DNA of 64,000 nt from RUG420 sp045642465 (GTDB taxonomy: Bacteria > Bacillota > Clostridia > Oscillospirales > Acutalibacteraceae): contig JAZUIY010000017.1 of assembly GCA_045642465.1 (NCBI GenBank), forward strand, positions 1-64,000, written 5' to 3'. This document shows positions 16,213 through 23,852 of this stretch, one piece after another (positions within the stretch are counted from its first letter, which is position 1; each line of letters starts with the position of its first letter). The notes under the pieces are model-generated. The model did no database searches and had not been told where the DNA came from. It saw nothing but the letters and a program-made list of their open reading frames with translations. The position numbers and the translations under genes were made by a program.

Positions 16213-17142
16213 TTACACCTTGTACTGAATTAATTCTTGCAAGGCTTCTTCCGGTGGGAAGAAGTATTCGGTATCCTTTTCCATTTTTTGGATGTTCAAG
16301 GTGGCTATCGGCGGAATGTTGGCCCGGAACTCGGCCGGTTTCATGCCTAGCTGGGTTTCGAACATCTTTGTCATGTACTTTAGCTCGGAAAAACCGCTGC
16401 GTTCGCTGACTTCGGTTAAGGTTAGGCCGGTGTCGGCAATGAGGCGGAGGGCATGTTCAAAGCGAACCCGGTTCAGCTGTTCTTGGAAGGTAACCCCAAA
16501 CTGTTCCGTAAAGAGATGGCTTAAATGGGTTACCGTAATATTTTCGCTGGCAGCCAAATCTGTCAGACGGATAGGTTCTTGATAATGGTCTTCCAGGTGG
16601 GCGCTTAGGCGCATCATACGGGAGACCTGTTTTTTGTTTTTATCATGTTCTGCATCCGAAATAACCTGATGAGGCACAAAGAGAAAGACGTCCTTTAAGA
16701 AGGCAGTCATTTCGGAAATACAGCTGAGTTCATAGTATTCACTGCCGGTAACGTATTCAATGCCGGCACCAATAAAGTGGCGCTGGCTTTCTAAGAGTAC
16801 TTTCCTTGGAAGAACCGCATTTAAATCTGCTTCTAAGAAGAGGGTGTTTTGCAGTGCAGGGAAGTAGGACTTCAAGAAGCGAGGGGAAAACTGAAGGATG
16901 AGAGTGGTAATTGGCCCCCGGGTGCCACTGATGTCATGGGGCTCATTGGAATTGATGAGCAGCATGGAACCGGGATGCAGTTCATATTCCTGCTGACGAA
17001 TATGACAAACCCCGTTGCCGTCCAGAATGAAAAGCACTTCAATATCCGAGTGCATATGAACGGAACGGAAGAGAATATGGTTTACAAATAAGTTGAGATG
17101 CTTAATGCGGCTGTGGGCCACAATTTCATACTCTTGTTTCAT
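16213..17142 (-). CDS. AraC-family transcriptional regulator, probable xylose regulator
   Basis: The 309-residue protein has an N-terminal cupin sensor domain (about residues 25-110: HSDIEVLFILDGNGVCHI, HPGSMLLINSNEPHDI) and a C-terminal pair of helix-turn-helix motifs (about 180-285: IRLTDLAASENITVTHLSHL, GLTLTEVSERSGFSE). It is transcribed away from xylB across a 145-base gap, which suggests it senses xylose and controls xylBA. The ligand is inferred from position only. Confidence 0.85.
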   Translation of the reverse strand: MKQEYEIVAHSRIKHLNLFVNHILFRSVHMHSDIEVLFILDGNGVCHIRQQEYELHPGSMLLINSNEPHDISGTRGPITTLILQFSPRFLKSYFPALQNTLFLEADLNAVLPRKVLLESQRHFIGAGIEYVTGSEYYELSCISEMTAFLKDVFLFVPHQVISDAEHDKNKKQVSRMMRLSAHLEDHYQEPIRLTDLAASENITVTHLSHLFTEQFGVTFQEQLNRVRFEHALRLIADTGLTLTEVSERSGFSELKYMTKMFETQLGMKPAEFRANIPPIATLNIQKMEKDTEYFFPPEEALQELIQYKV

Positions 17143-17287
17143 AGAATCACGCCCTTTGACTATATTTTATATTCTTCGTACAAAAATCGCAAGATTGTCG
17201 TTCTAAATAGTAGGCGAAATCTTAGGAATTCGGGAAACAATCATTTAGGATATAGATGACGAAATTAGATGAAGGAGCGAAACGTAA
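17143..17287. promoter_or_regulatory. Divergent control region araC-type regulator / xylB
   Basis: The 145-base gap must hold both promoters. Visible structure is limited to a 6-base inverted repeat, AAGATT (17191-17196) with AATCTT (17218-17223), and GAAGGAG before xylB. No strong -35/-10 pair or typical cre box is seen, as expected for an activator-dependent promoter. Confidence 0.4.
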
Positions 17288-18769
17288 ATGCTTTTCGTAG
17301 GTATTGATCTTGGTACCTCTTCCGTGAAGTTGCTTCTGGTAGACGAAAAAGGCCAGATTCACGGAGAAGTCACCAAAGAATATCCTGTGTACTTCCCAAA
17401 AGAAGGATGGTCAGAACAACATCCGGAAGACTGGATTTCCGCAGTTAAGTCCGGACTGACCGTACTGTTAAACAAAGTAGATAAAAGTCAGGTAGCCGGC
17501 ATCGGCTGCGGAGGACAAATGCATGGCTTAGTTGCCTTGGATGAAAATGACAATGTCATCCGCCCGGCCATTCTTTGGAACGACGGCCGAACCTTTGCAG
17601 AAACCGAATACCTGAACCACTTAATTGGTCAAAAGGTATTGTCCGAAGAAACCGCAAACATTGCATTTGCCGGATTTACCGCACCAAAGATTCTTTGGAT
17701 GAAGAACAAAGAACCGGAAAACTTTGACCGCATTGCAAAGATTATGCTGCCAAAGGATTACGTGGTCTATTGCTTGACCGGCGTCCATGCAACCGATTAC
17801 TCGGACGCTTCCGGCATGCTTCTCTTAGATGTAGAACACAAGTGCTGGTCCAAAAAAATGTTGGAAATCTGTTCCGTTACAGAAGAGCAGCTGCCAAAGC
17901 TTTATGAGTCCTACGAAGTGGTAGGAACCGTGAAGCCGGAAATTGCCGAATGCCTTGGCATTGGCGAAGTTAAGGTGGTTGCAGGTGCAGGGGACAACGC
18001 AGCAGCTGCTGTAGGTACCGGCACCGTAGGCGAAGGGAAATGTAACATTTCTCTCGGCACCTCCGGAACCATCTTCGTTTCCAGCGAAGAATTTGGCAGT
18101 GTACCGGAAAACGCACTGCACGCCTTCTGCCACGCAGACGGCAAATACCATTTGATGGGCTGTATGCTTTCCGCCGCATCCTGTAACAACTGGTGGATGA
18201 AAGACATCCTCGGTACCACAGATTTTGCCGGCATGCAGAAAGAAATTGACACAGAAAAGTTAGGGCAAAACCACGTTTACTTCTTACCTTATTTGATGGG
18301 CGAACGAAGCCCGATCAACGACACCAATGCCCGCGGTACTTTCGTAGGCATGACAATGGACACCAGCCGTGCAGATTTGCTGCAAGCCATTTTTGAAGGT
18401 GTTGCTTTTGCCATCCGCGACAGCTACGAAGTAGCCAAGCAGATTGGCATTGAAATTACCGCCAGCAACATTTGCGGCGGTGGCGCAAAGAGCCCACTTT
18501 GGAAAACCATTTTGGCCGCTGTCCTGAACCTGCGTTTGGATTGTCTCCAGACGGAACAGGGACCGGGCTTCGGCGGCGCCATGTTGGCCATGGTAGGCTG
18601 CGGCGTCTATGATACAGTATCCACTGCTTGCGAGGCATTGGTAAAAGTATCCGATTCTGTTGAACCGGATGCAGAACTCGCAGCACTTTATGAGAAAAGA
18701 TATAACAACTATAAAAAGATTTACCCGGCACTGAAAACATTTTTTGCCGACGCCATTAAGGAGGATTAA
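17288..18769 (+). CDS. xylB: Xylulokinase
   Basis: The enzyme phosphorylates D-xylulose to xylulose 5-phosphate for the pentose phosphate pathway. The 493-residue FGGY-family kinase has the ATP-binding start FVGIDLGTSSVKLLLVDEKG, the substrate region GCGGQMHGLV, AILWNDGRT and the C-terminal ICGGGAKSPLW. Its length is typical. It precedes xylA by two bases, an order (xylB-xylA) reversed from the common one. Confidence 0.95.
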   Translation: MLFVGIDLGTSSVKLLLVDEKGQIHGEVTKEYPVYFPKEGWSEQHPEDWISAVKSGLTVLLNKVDKSQVAGIGCGGQMHGLVALDENDNVIRPAILWNDGRTFAETEYLNHLIGQKVLSEETANIAFAGFTAPKILWMKNKEPENFDRIAKIMLPKDYVVYCLTGVHATDYSDASGMLLLDVEHKCWSKKMLEICSVTEEQLPKLYESYEVVGTVKPEIAECLGIGEVKVVAGAGDNAAAAVGTGTVGEGKCNISLGTSGTIFVSSEEFGSVPENALHAFCHADGKYHLMGCMLSAASCNNWWMKDILGTTDFAGMQKEIDTEKLGQNHVYFLPYLMGERSPINDTNARGTFVGMTMDTSRADLLQAIFEGVAFAIRDSYEVAKQIGIEITASNICGGGAKSPLWKTILAAVLNLRLDCLQTEQGPGFGGAMLAMVGCGVYDTVSTACEALVKVSDSVEPDAELAALYEKRYNNYKKIYPALKTFFADAIKED

Positions 18770-18771
18770 TA

Positions 18772-20091
18772 ATGAGCGAAGTATTTGCAAACATTCCAGT
18801 AATTAAGTATGAAGGTCCAGATAGCAAAAACCCATTTGCTTTCAAATTCTATGATCCGGAAAAGGTAATCATGGGCAAGACCATGAAAGAACATCTTCCA
18901 TTTGCCATGGCCTGGTGGCACAACCTTGGTGCTGCAGGTACCGATATGTTCGGTAGAGACACCGGCGACAAGAGATTCGGTGCCAGCGAAGCTGCAACCA
19001 TGGAACACGCTAAGGCAAAGGTGGATGCCGGTTTCGAATTTATGACAAAAGTCGGCATTGAATACTTCTGCTTCCACGACGTAGACCTTGTTCCGGAAGC
19101 TGATGACATTAATGTTACCAATGCTCGTTTGGATGAAATTACCGATTACATCTTGGAAAAGATGAAGGCAACCGGTATTAAGTGCCTCTGGGGTACTGCC
19201 AACATGTTCTCTAACCCTCGTTTCATGAACGGCGCAGGCAGCACCAACAACATTGATACCTACTGCTTTGCAGCTGCTCAGATTAAGAAGGCTCTTGAAC
19301 TTACCGTAAAACTTGGCGGTAAGGGCTACGTATTCTGTGGCGGCCGTGAAGGTTATGAAACCCTCCTGAACACCGACGTTAAATTTGAACAGGAAAATAT
19401 TGCTGCTCTGATGCACATGGCTGTTGATTATGGCCGTAAGATTGGCTTCACCGGCGACTTCTACATTGAACCAAAGCCAAAAGAACCAATGAAGCATCAG
19501 TATGACTTTGACGCAGCAACTGCCATTGGCTTCCTTCGTCAGTATGGCCTCGACAAGGACTTCAAGATGAACATTGAAGCAAACCATGCAACGCTTGCCG
19601 GCCACACCTTCCAGCATGAACTTCGCATTTCCGCTATTAACGGTATGCTTGGTTCCATTGACGCAAACCAGGGTGACTACCTCCTTGGCTGGGATACCGA
19701 CGAATTCCCAAGCGACGTTTACGAAGCAACCATGTGTATGTACGAAGTGCTGAAGTCCGATGGCCTCACCGGTGGTTTCAACTTTGACTCCAAGACCCGT
19801 CGTCCTTCCAACACCTACGAAGACATGTTCAAGGCTTATATCCTTGGTATGGATACCTTCGCTCTTGGTCTTATCAAGGCTGCTGCCATGATTGAAGACG
19901 GCAGAGTAGATGCATTCAAAGAAAAGAAATACGAAACCTTCCAGTCTGAACTGGGTAAGAAGGTTCGCTCCGGCAAAGCTTCCTTGGAAGAACTTGCCAA
20001 AGCCGCATGCGACATGAAGGGCATGGAATCCCCAATTTCCGGAAACCAGGAAGGCCTTCAGAGCATCGTTAACCAGGTACTCTTTGGTTAA
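18772..20091 (+). CDS. xylA: Xylose isomerase
   Basis: XylA converts D-xylose to D-xylulose in the cytosol with two divalent metal ions. The 439-residue class II enzyme shows FCFHDVDLVPE (catalytic His and Asp), KGYVFCGGREGYETLL, YIEPKPKEPMKHQYDFD (metal-binding Glu) and NIEANHATLAGHTFQHE. GGAGG overlaps the xylB end. There is no xylose transporter next to the pair; the nearest MFS carriers are elsewhere in the window. Confidence 0.97.
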   Translation: MSEVFANIPVIKYEGPDSKNPFAFKFYDPEKVIMGKTMKEHLPFAMAWWHNLGAAGTDMFGRDTGDKRFGASEAATMEHAKAKVDAGFEFMTKVGIEYFCFHDVDLVPEADDINVTNARLDEITDYILEKMKATGIKCLWGTANMFSNPRFMNGAGSTNNIDTYCFAAAQIKKALELTVKLGGKGYVFCGGREGYETLLNTDVKFEQENIAALMHMAVDYGRKIGFTGDFYIEPKPKEPMKHQYDFDAATAIGFLRQYGLDKDFKMNIEANHATLAGHTFQHELRISAINGMLGSIDANQGDYLLGWDTDEFPSDVYEATMCMYEVLKSDGLTGGFNFDSKTRRPSNTYEDMFKAYILGMDTFALGLIKAAAMIEDGRVDAFKEKKYETFQSELGKKVRSGKASLEELAKAACDMKGMESPISGNQEGLQSIVNQVLFG

Positions 20092-20140
20092 TCCATTCTA
20101 CAGATCATATTGCTCATTCCCCTAGTGTAGTTTGGACAAA

Positions 20141-20426
20141 GATAGATTTTTCTTCCTTTTCTCGATTGCCGAATGATGGAGACCTCGGCTTCGGGAAAAG
20201 AGGAAAAACCAAATTAAGGAACTCCTTAAACTTGCCGCAGGTGACTGGATGTTAGACTGACGGAAGAGAGAAGACTTTCTTGGCTATCGCAAACGGGTCC
20301 CTACCTGTTTGATTTGAAAGAATTTTCCTTCCCGCATCTGACACCAGCCTACCTGCATTTAAGGCAAGTTTCCCCCCCTTTTTCTCTGGTAGGGACGTCC
20401 CTTCTAAAAGGGTCCTGAAGGGACGT
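20141..20426 (+). ncRNA. Putative structured RNA of unknown family
   Basis: This 408-base gap between xylA and tRNA-Arg has no open frame but dense complementarity. A rod from 20228 to 20371 forms by seven nested helices: AAACTTGCC/GGCAAGTTT, GCAGGT/ACCTGC, CTGG/CCAG, TGTTAGA/TCTGACA, GGAAG/CTTCC, CTTTC/GAAAG and AAACGGGT/ACCTGTTT, about 44 pairs with loop CCCT. The loop and its flanks (20297-20305) are fully complementary to GGTAGGGAC (20388-20396). A separate arm lies at 20147-20208, and a 9-pair hairpin at 20395-20426. It does not match 23S, tmRNA, RNase P or SRP RNA signatures. A 6S-like role is possible. The strand is assumed from neighbours; no clear promoter was found. Confidence 0.5.
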
Positions 20427-20446
20427 AAAATACATTTATTTTAGTG

Positions 20447-20475
20447 TTGCTTTTCACAATTTGATATGATATTAT
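20447..20475 (+). promoter_or_regulatory. Promoter of tRNA-Arg
   Basis: TTGCTT (20447-20452), 17 bases, TATTAT (20470-20475), ending 24 bases before the tRNA 5' end. Confidence 0.7.
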
Positions 20476-20499
20476 AAATGTCGCTGTGAAACAGCACAT

Positions 20500-20576
20500 G
20501 CGCTAGTAGCTCAGCTGGATAGAGTGTCTGACTACGAATCAGAAGGTCGGGGGTTCGAGTCCCTCCTGGCGCGCCA
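20500..20576 (+). tRNA. tRNA-Arg (anticodon ACG)
   Basis: The 77-base cloverleaf has acceptor strands GCGCTAG (20500-20506) and CTGGCGC (20566-20572), an anticodon stem TCTGA/TCAGA around loop CTACGAA with anticodon ACG at 20534-20536, a T-arm with GTTCGAGTC, discriminator G and an encoded CCA. The A at the wobble position would be deaminated to inosine to read CGU, CGC and CGA. Confidence 0.96.
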
Positions 20577-20580
20577 AATA

Positions 20581-20618
20581 AGGTAGTAGATTTTGCTAGA
20601 AAGTCTACTACCTTTTTT
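20581..20618 (+). terminator. Terminator after tRNA-Arg
   Basis: AGGTAGTAGA (20581-20590) pairs with TCTACTACCT (20604-20613), followed by TTTTT. Confidence 0.9.
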
Positions 20619-20657
20619 CTATGCAAAACCGAGAAAAGTAGTTTCTAGGAGGAAAAT

Positions 20658-21020
20658 ATGTTATTGAAATGTATTGCAGTCGGTTTTGGAGGGTTTATTG
20701 GGTCCATAGCCAGATATCTTATTTCTAAAGTGGAATTGCAACATGGTGGGAAATTCCCAATAAACACTCTCATTGTAAATATAGTAGGAGCTGTGTTAAT
20801 TGGCTATATTATTAGCAGTGCTAAGAACAGTGGAATGAGCGAAGAAAAACTATTGTTTTTAAAAGTTGGACTATGTGGTGGTTTAACAACATTCTCAACA
20901 TTTTCCGTTGAGACTTTGGGCTATATTCAATCCGGCAATGTTCTGATGGGTATAGCATATTCAGCGGTTTCAGTAGTGCTTTGTGTATTGGGCGTTATGA
21001 TTGGATTAAAACTAGCATAA
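20658..21020 (+). CDS. fluC: Fluoride ion channel FluC (CrcB)
   Basis: FluC is a dual-topology membrane channel that lets toxic fluoride leave the cell. The 120-residue protein has four hydrophobic helices and the family motifs GGFIGSIARYL, FPINTLIVNIVGA and GLCGGLTTFSTFSVE (pore Phe residues and sodium site). A single copy suggests a homodimer. AGGAGG lies eight bases before ATG. The gene is clearly richer in A+T than its neighbours and sits directly behind a tRNA gene, which suggests acquisition. No fluoride riboswitch precedes it. Confidence 0.93.
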   Translation: MLLKCIAVGFGGFIGSIARYLISKVELQHGGKFPINTLIVNIVGAVLIGYIISSAKNSGMSEEKLLFLKVGLCGGLTTFSTFSVETLGYIQSGNVLMGIAYSAVSVVLCVLGVMIGLKLA

Positions 21021-21061
21021 AATGTCTTTTGACGATTGGAGTAGCAAACCGGAGCATGGTC

Positions 21062-21090
21062 TTGCACACGCGCCTCGTTTTTGTTACTAT
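21062..21090 (+). promoter_or_regulatory. Promoter of the cobalamin-riboswitch operon
   Basis: TTGCAC (21062-21067), 17 bases, TACTAT (21085-21090), placed about 35 bases before the riboswitch core. Confidence 0.65.
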
Positions 21091-21127
21091 TTTCTTGTTA
21101 TTGAATACCACGTTTTTTAGTTCTGCT

Positions 21128-21268
21128 TTACGCAGCTAAGAGGGAAACAGGTGAAAAACCTGTGCGGTCCCGCCACTGTAACGGAAGAGTATCAGACGAA
21201 TATGTCACTGGCCTCGGCTGGGAAGACGGTCTGATATGTTGACACCGGAGCCAGGAGACCTGCTAAAA
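21128..21268 (+). promoter_or_regulatory. Cobalamin riboswitch aptamer
   Basis: The conserved elements appear in order: AGGGAAACAGGTGAAAAACC (about 21140-21160), the GCGGTCCCGCCACTGTAACG core (21164-21183), CACTGGCCTCGGCTGGGAAG, and the B12 box AGCCAGGAGACCTGC (21249-21263). Family members bind adenosyl- or methylcobalamin and shut off downstream genes. The two genes that follow are therefore expected to be expressed when B12 is scarce. Confidence 0.95.
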
Positions 21269-21320
21269 GGCGGTATGCTTGTTATGTCTACGGTGAATAG
21301 ACAGAGTATACAGAGTTTGT

Positions 21321-21369
21321 CGTTACAAAAAACGGGCTGTAACGTTTGGCGGCGTTACCGGCCCTTTTT
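21321..21369 (+). promoter_or_regulatory. Riboswitch expression platform: antiterminator and terminator
   Basis: GTAACG at 21339-21344 can pair with CGTTAC upstream (21321-21326) or with CGTTAC downstream (21353-21358). The second pairing, extended by GGGC/GCCC, ends in TTTTT (21365-21369) and is an intrinsic terminator. The two states exclude each other, so control is by premature termination. Confidence 0.85.
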
Positions 21370-21427
21370 CTATTTTCGGCAAACTCAAATTGCGTCAAAA
21401 AATCTTTGTCGAAAGGGGTTTTATTCC

Positions 21428-21964
21428 ATGGAAAACCTGGAACCTGTTTACAAGCAGAAACGTATTCGTAACATCCTCCTCATGGTACTGTCCGTTCTTG
21501 TACTGTTTAGTTCAGCGTGCGGAACGGGAACAAACCGGCAGGATAATACCGTCAATTCTGCTGACAAGAACGGCTCCAGTACTACCCCTATTACCGTTAC
21601 CGTGTCCATTACTTGTGACTGGCTTTTGGACCATTTGGATCAGACCCCGGACGGGGTGGAACAACGGATTCCAAAAGATGGGGTTCTGCTGGCACCGGTA
21701 ACCGTGACTGTTCCTGCCGGAAGCAATGCGTTTGACGTATTGGATCAGGTTTGTAAAGAAAAGAATCTGCCGGTTGACCGGGTGAAAAAAGCCATGGGCA
21801 CTTATGTTCGGGCCATTGGGGCCATTTACGAACGGTATGCAGGGGATGCCAGTGGCTGGAAATATCAAGTGAACGGAGTGCTCCCAAACATTGCCAGCAG
21901 TGCTTATATCCTGCAAGACGGAGACGAAATCATCTGGTTATATACCACGGAAGCCGGGAACTAG
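21428..21964 (+). CDS. DUF4430 lipoprotein, transcobalamin C-terminal-like
   Basis: ATG at 21428, after GAAAGGGG, gives a 178-residue lipoprotein precursor with a hydrophobic segment ending in the lipobox-like SSAC (Cys about residue 36). The mature part holds one DUF4430 domain: VTVTVPAGSNAFDVLDQVC, then SGWKYQVNGVLPN and LQDGDEIIWLYT. This domain matches the beta-domain of vertebrate transcobalamin and intrinsic factor. The in-frame sequence upstream to 21236 is riboswitch RNA. Control by a cobalamin riboswitch and the partner gene ten bases downstream suggest that it captures B12 at the outer face of the membrane. Binding is inferred, not shown. Confidence 0.85.
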   Translation: MENLEPVYKQKRIRNILLMVLSVLVLFSSACGTGTNRQDNTVNSADKNGSSTTPITVTVSITCDWLLDHLDQTPDGVEQRIPKDGVLLAPVTVTVPAGSNAFDVLDQVCKEKNLPVDRVKKAMGTYVRAIGAIYERYAGDASGWKYQVNGVLPNIASSAYILQDGDEIIWLYTTEAGN

Positions 21965-21973
21965 GAGATACTT

Positions 21974-23053
21974 ATGAATTTATGGAAAAAGTGCATCGCC
22001 CTCATAATGGCCTTGGTTTTGATGCTGGCTTTGCTGCCGACCACGGCCTTTGCGGAGAGTGGAAAATATAAAAACGCAGAAGACTACCTGTATGGTTTGC
22101 TGCAAGATGCCCCAAGTCTTGGGTCCGAATATTACCTTTTGACCTTGCTTCGGGCCGGCTACCCAATCCATCAGGATGTGCTGGATGCCTACGAAGCCTC
22201 CGTAAAACAGGATGGCTTAAATGAAGGCTTTAACCCCTCTTTGGTTATGACATTGACTGCCTTAGGAGAGGACGCTTCCAACTTTGACAACGTTAATTAC
22301 CTGAGCAAACTGGGGTCTTTGGAAGAACTGAAAAACCACTTTGTAACGGAAGAAGCCTATGGCTTAATGGCTGTAGATTGCGGAAATTATTGGGACAAAG
22401 TGGACTTTACCTCGGAAGATTTGGTTTCCGATTTGCTGGCTCACCAGCTGCCGGATGGAGGCTGGGGTTATGAGTCCGATGGGAAATTGACCTTTGATGT
22501 TGACTCAACGGCAATGGTTATCCAAGCATTGGCACCGTACAAGAATCAGGAAAAGGTAAAGGACGCCATTGAAAAGGGCTTCAACCAACTTTCCCAGGCC
22601 CAAGAGGCCGGTGGCGGATATGTTGCATGGGGTGAAGAAAACGCCGCAACCACCGCCCAGGTTATGGTGGCTCTTTGCAGCGTGGGCGTGAATCCGGCAA
22701 AGGACAAGCGCTTTGTGAAAAACGGCAAAACCTTAGGGGACGCCATGATGAAATCATACATTCCAAATGGCGGATTTTCCGTGGCCCCGGGAGGGGAAGC
22801 CAATGCGTATGCAGCCTATGAATGCCTCACCGCCTTGGTGGCCTGTGACCGCTTGAACAGTGGAAAAACATCCTTCTTCGACATGAGCGATTCAGCTGTG
22901 GTCCTTGCAAAGGGTACTTCCATTTCCACAGATACGGTTCAGAAAGCCAAAACACGGCAGCTTCTGATTCTGGCTGTAGTGTGGATTGTGGGTATTGTAT
23001 TTGTGATTCTATCTAACAAAAGACATAAGAAAGCAAAGAGCAAACTATCCTAA
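21974..23053 (+). CDS. Membrane-anchored alpha-alpha-barrel (prenyltransferase/squalene-oxidase repeat) protein
   Basis: The 359-residue protein has a signal peptide (to TAFAES, residue 28) and a C-terminal membrane helix followed by a basic tail (about residues 330-352, then NKRHKK), so the main domain faces outward. The repeats typical of the terpene cyclase-like alpha-alpha barrel are visible: LPDGGWGYESDG, DVDSTAMVIQAL, GGGYVAWGEENAATTAQVMV and NGGFSVAPGGEANAYAAYE. The catalytic DXDD motif of squalene cyclases is not apparent. The alpha-domain of transcobalamin has the same barrel architecture, and the adjacent gene supplies a beta-domain. A scaffold or B12 receptor role is inferred. Confidence 0.85.
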   Translation: MNLWKKCIALIMALVLMLALLPTTAFAESGKYKNAEDYLYGLLQDAPSLGSEYYLLTLLRAGYPIHQDVLDAYEASVKQDGLNEGFNPSLVMTLTALGEDASNFDNVNYLSKLGSLEELKNHFVTEEAYGLMAVDCGNYWDKVDFTSEDLVSDLLAHQLPDGGWGYESDGKLTFDVDSTAMVIQALAPYKNQEKVKDAIEKGFNQLSQAQEAGGGYVAWGEENAATTAQVMVALCSVGVNPAKDKRFVKNGKTLGDAMMKSYIPNGGFSVAPGGEANAYAAYECLTALVACDRLNSGKTSFFDMSDSAVVLAKGTSISTDTVQKAKTRQLLILAVVWIVGIVFVILSNKRHKKAKSKLS

Positions 23054-23060
23054 AAATAAA

Positions 23061-23092
23061 CGCCTCGTGCAATTGCACGGGGCGCTATTTTA
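23061..23092 (+). terminator. Terminator after the B12-regulated pair
   Basis: CGCCTCGTGC (23061-23070) pairs with GCACGGGGCG (23075-23084) with one mismatch, followed by CTATTTTAT. It separates the pair from the two-component operon. Confidence 0.75.
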
Positions 23093-23156
23093 TGCGATAA
23101 TATTCGGGAATAGGTATTTTTATTCGCATCTTATTTTTGTGGAGGAAAAAAGGCGT

Positions 23157-23846
23157 ATGGCTATTGGAAAAATTTTAGTCGTAGACGATGATTTAAACAT
23201 CTGTGAATTATTGCGTCTTTATATGGAAAAGGACGGATACACTGTTGCCGTTGCCAACGACGGGGAACAGGCTGTATCTACATTTCGTCAGTTCAATCCG
23301 GACCTGGTAATGCTGGATATTATGCTGCCGAAAAAGGATGGCTGGGAAGTATGCCGGGATATCCGCCGCACTTCCGACACCCCAATCATTATGCTGACTG
23401 CCAAGGGCGAAACCTTTGACAAGGTTTTGGGCCTGGAACTGGGAGCAGATGACTATGTGGTAAAGCCATTTGACACCAAGGAAATCATGGCTCGTGTGAA
23501 GGCCGTTCTCCGTCGGACCACTCCGACTCCGGAAGAACAGTTGAAAGAAGTACGCTATGACAACCTGGTCATTAACTTAACCAACTATGAAATGCGGGTT
23601 AAGGGCAACTATATCAGCACCCCACCAAAGGAATTGGAACTGATTTACCATCTGGCCAGCAATCCAAACCGTGTTTATACCAGAGACCAGTTACTGGACG
23701 AAGTATGGGGCTTTGACTACTATGGCGACTCCCGTACCGTTGACGTTCACGTAAAACGTCTCCGTGAAAAACTGGAAGGTGTTTCCACAAAGTGGGCACT
23801 GAAAACTGTTTGGGGCGTAGGCTACAAATTCGAGACTTTGGATTAA
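23157..23846 (+). CDS. OmpR-family response regulator
   Basis: The 229-residue regulator has a receiver domain (ILVVDDDLNICELL, phosphorylation Asp in MLDIMLPKKDG near residue 54, conserved Lys in VVKPFD) and a C-terminal winged helix (YDNLVINLTNYEMRVKG, LDEVWGFDYYGDSRTVDVHV). ATG at 23157 follows TGGAGG; the open frame upstream to 23067 runs through the terminator and is not used. It is six bases ahead of its kinase and probably controls this operon and wall or envelope genes. Confidence 0.95.
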   Translation: MAIGKILVVDDDLNICELLRLYMEKDGYTVAVANDGEQAVSTFRQFNPDLVMLDIMLPKKDGWEVCRDIRRTSDTPIIMLTAKGETFDKVLGLELGADDYVVKPFDTKEIMARVKAVLRRTTPTPEEQLKEVRYDNLVINLTNYEMRVKGNYISTPPKELELIYHLASNPNRVYTRDQLLDEVWGFDYYGDSRTVDVHVKRLREKLEGVSTKWALKTVWGVGYKFETLD

Positions 23847-23852
23847 CGGATT

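Noticed and set aside
17143..17287. cre catabolite-repression site upstream of xylB
   Set aside because: No good match to the 14-base cre consensus was found by eye.
20395..20426. Perfect 9-pair hairpin taken as a rho-independent terminator
   Set aside because: It is followed by ACGTAAAATACATT with no T-run, so it was treated as part of the structured RNA region instead.
20141..20426. RNase P, tmRNA, SRP or T-box assignment of the structured region
   Set aside because: The hallmark sequences of each (for example GAGGAAAGTCC, the tRNA-like ends of tmRNA, the GGAAGGAAGCAG SRP loop, the T-box antiterminator) are not present.
20620..20657. Fluoride riboswitch before fluC
   Set aside because: Only 38 bases lie between the tRNA terminator and fluC, and no GGxGAUGG-type core is visible.
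21236..21427. N-terminal extension of the DUF4430 lipoprotein
   Set aside because: The frame is open, but it runs through the riboswitch and terminator, while ATG at 21428 has a ribosome site and starts the signal peptide.
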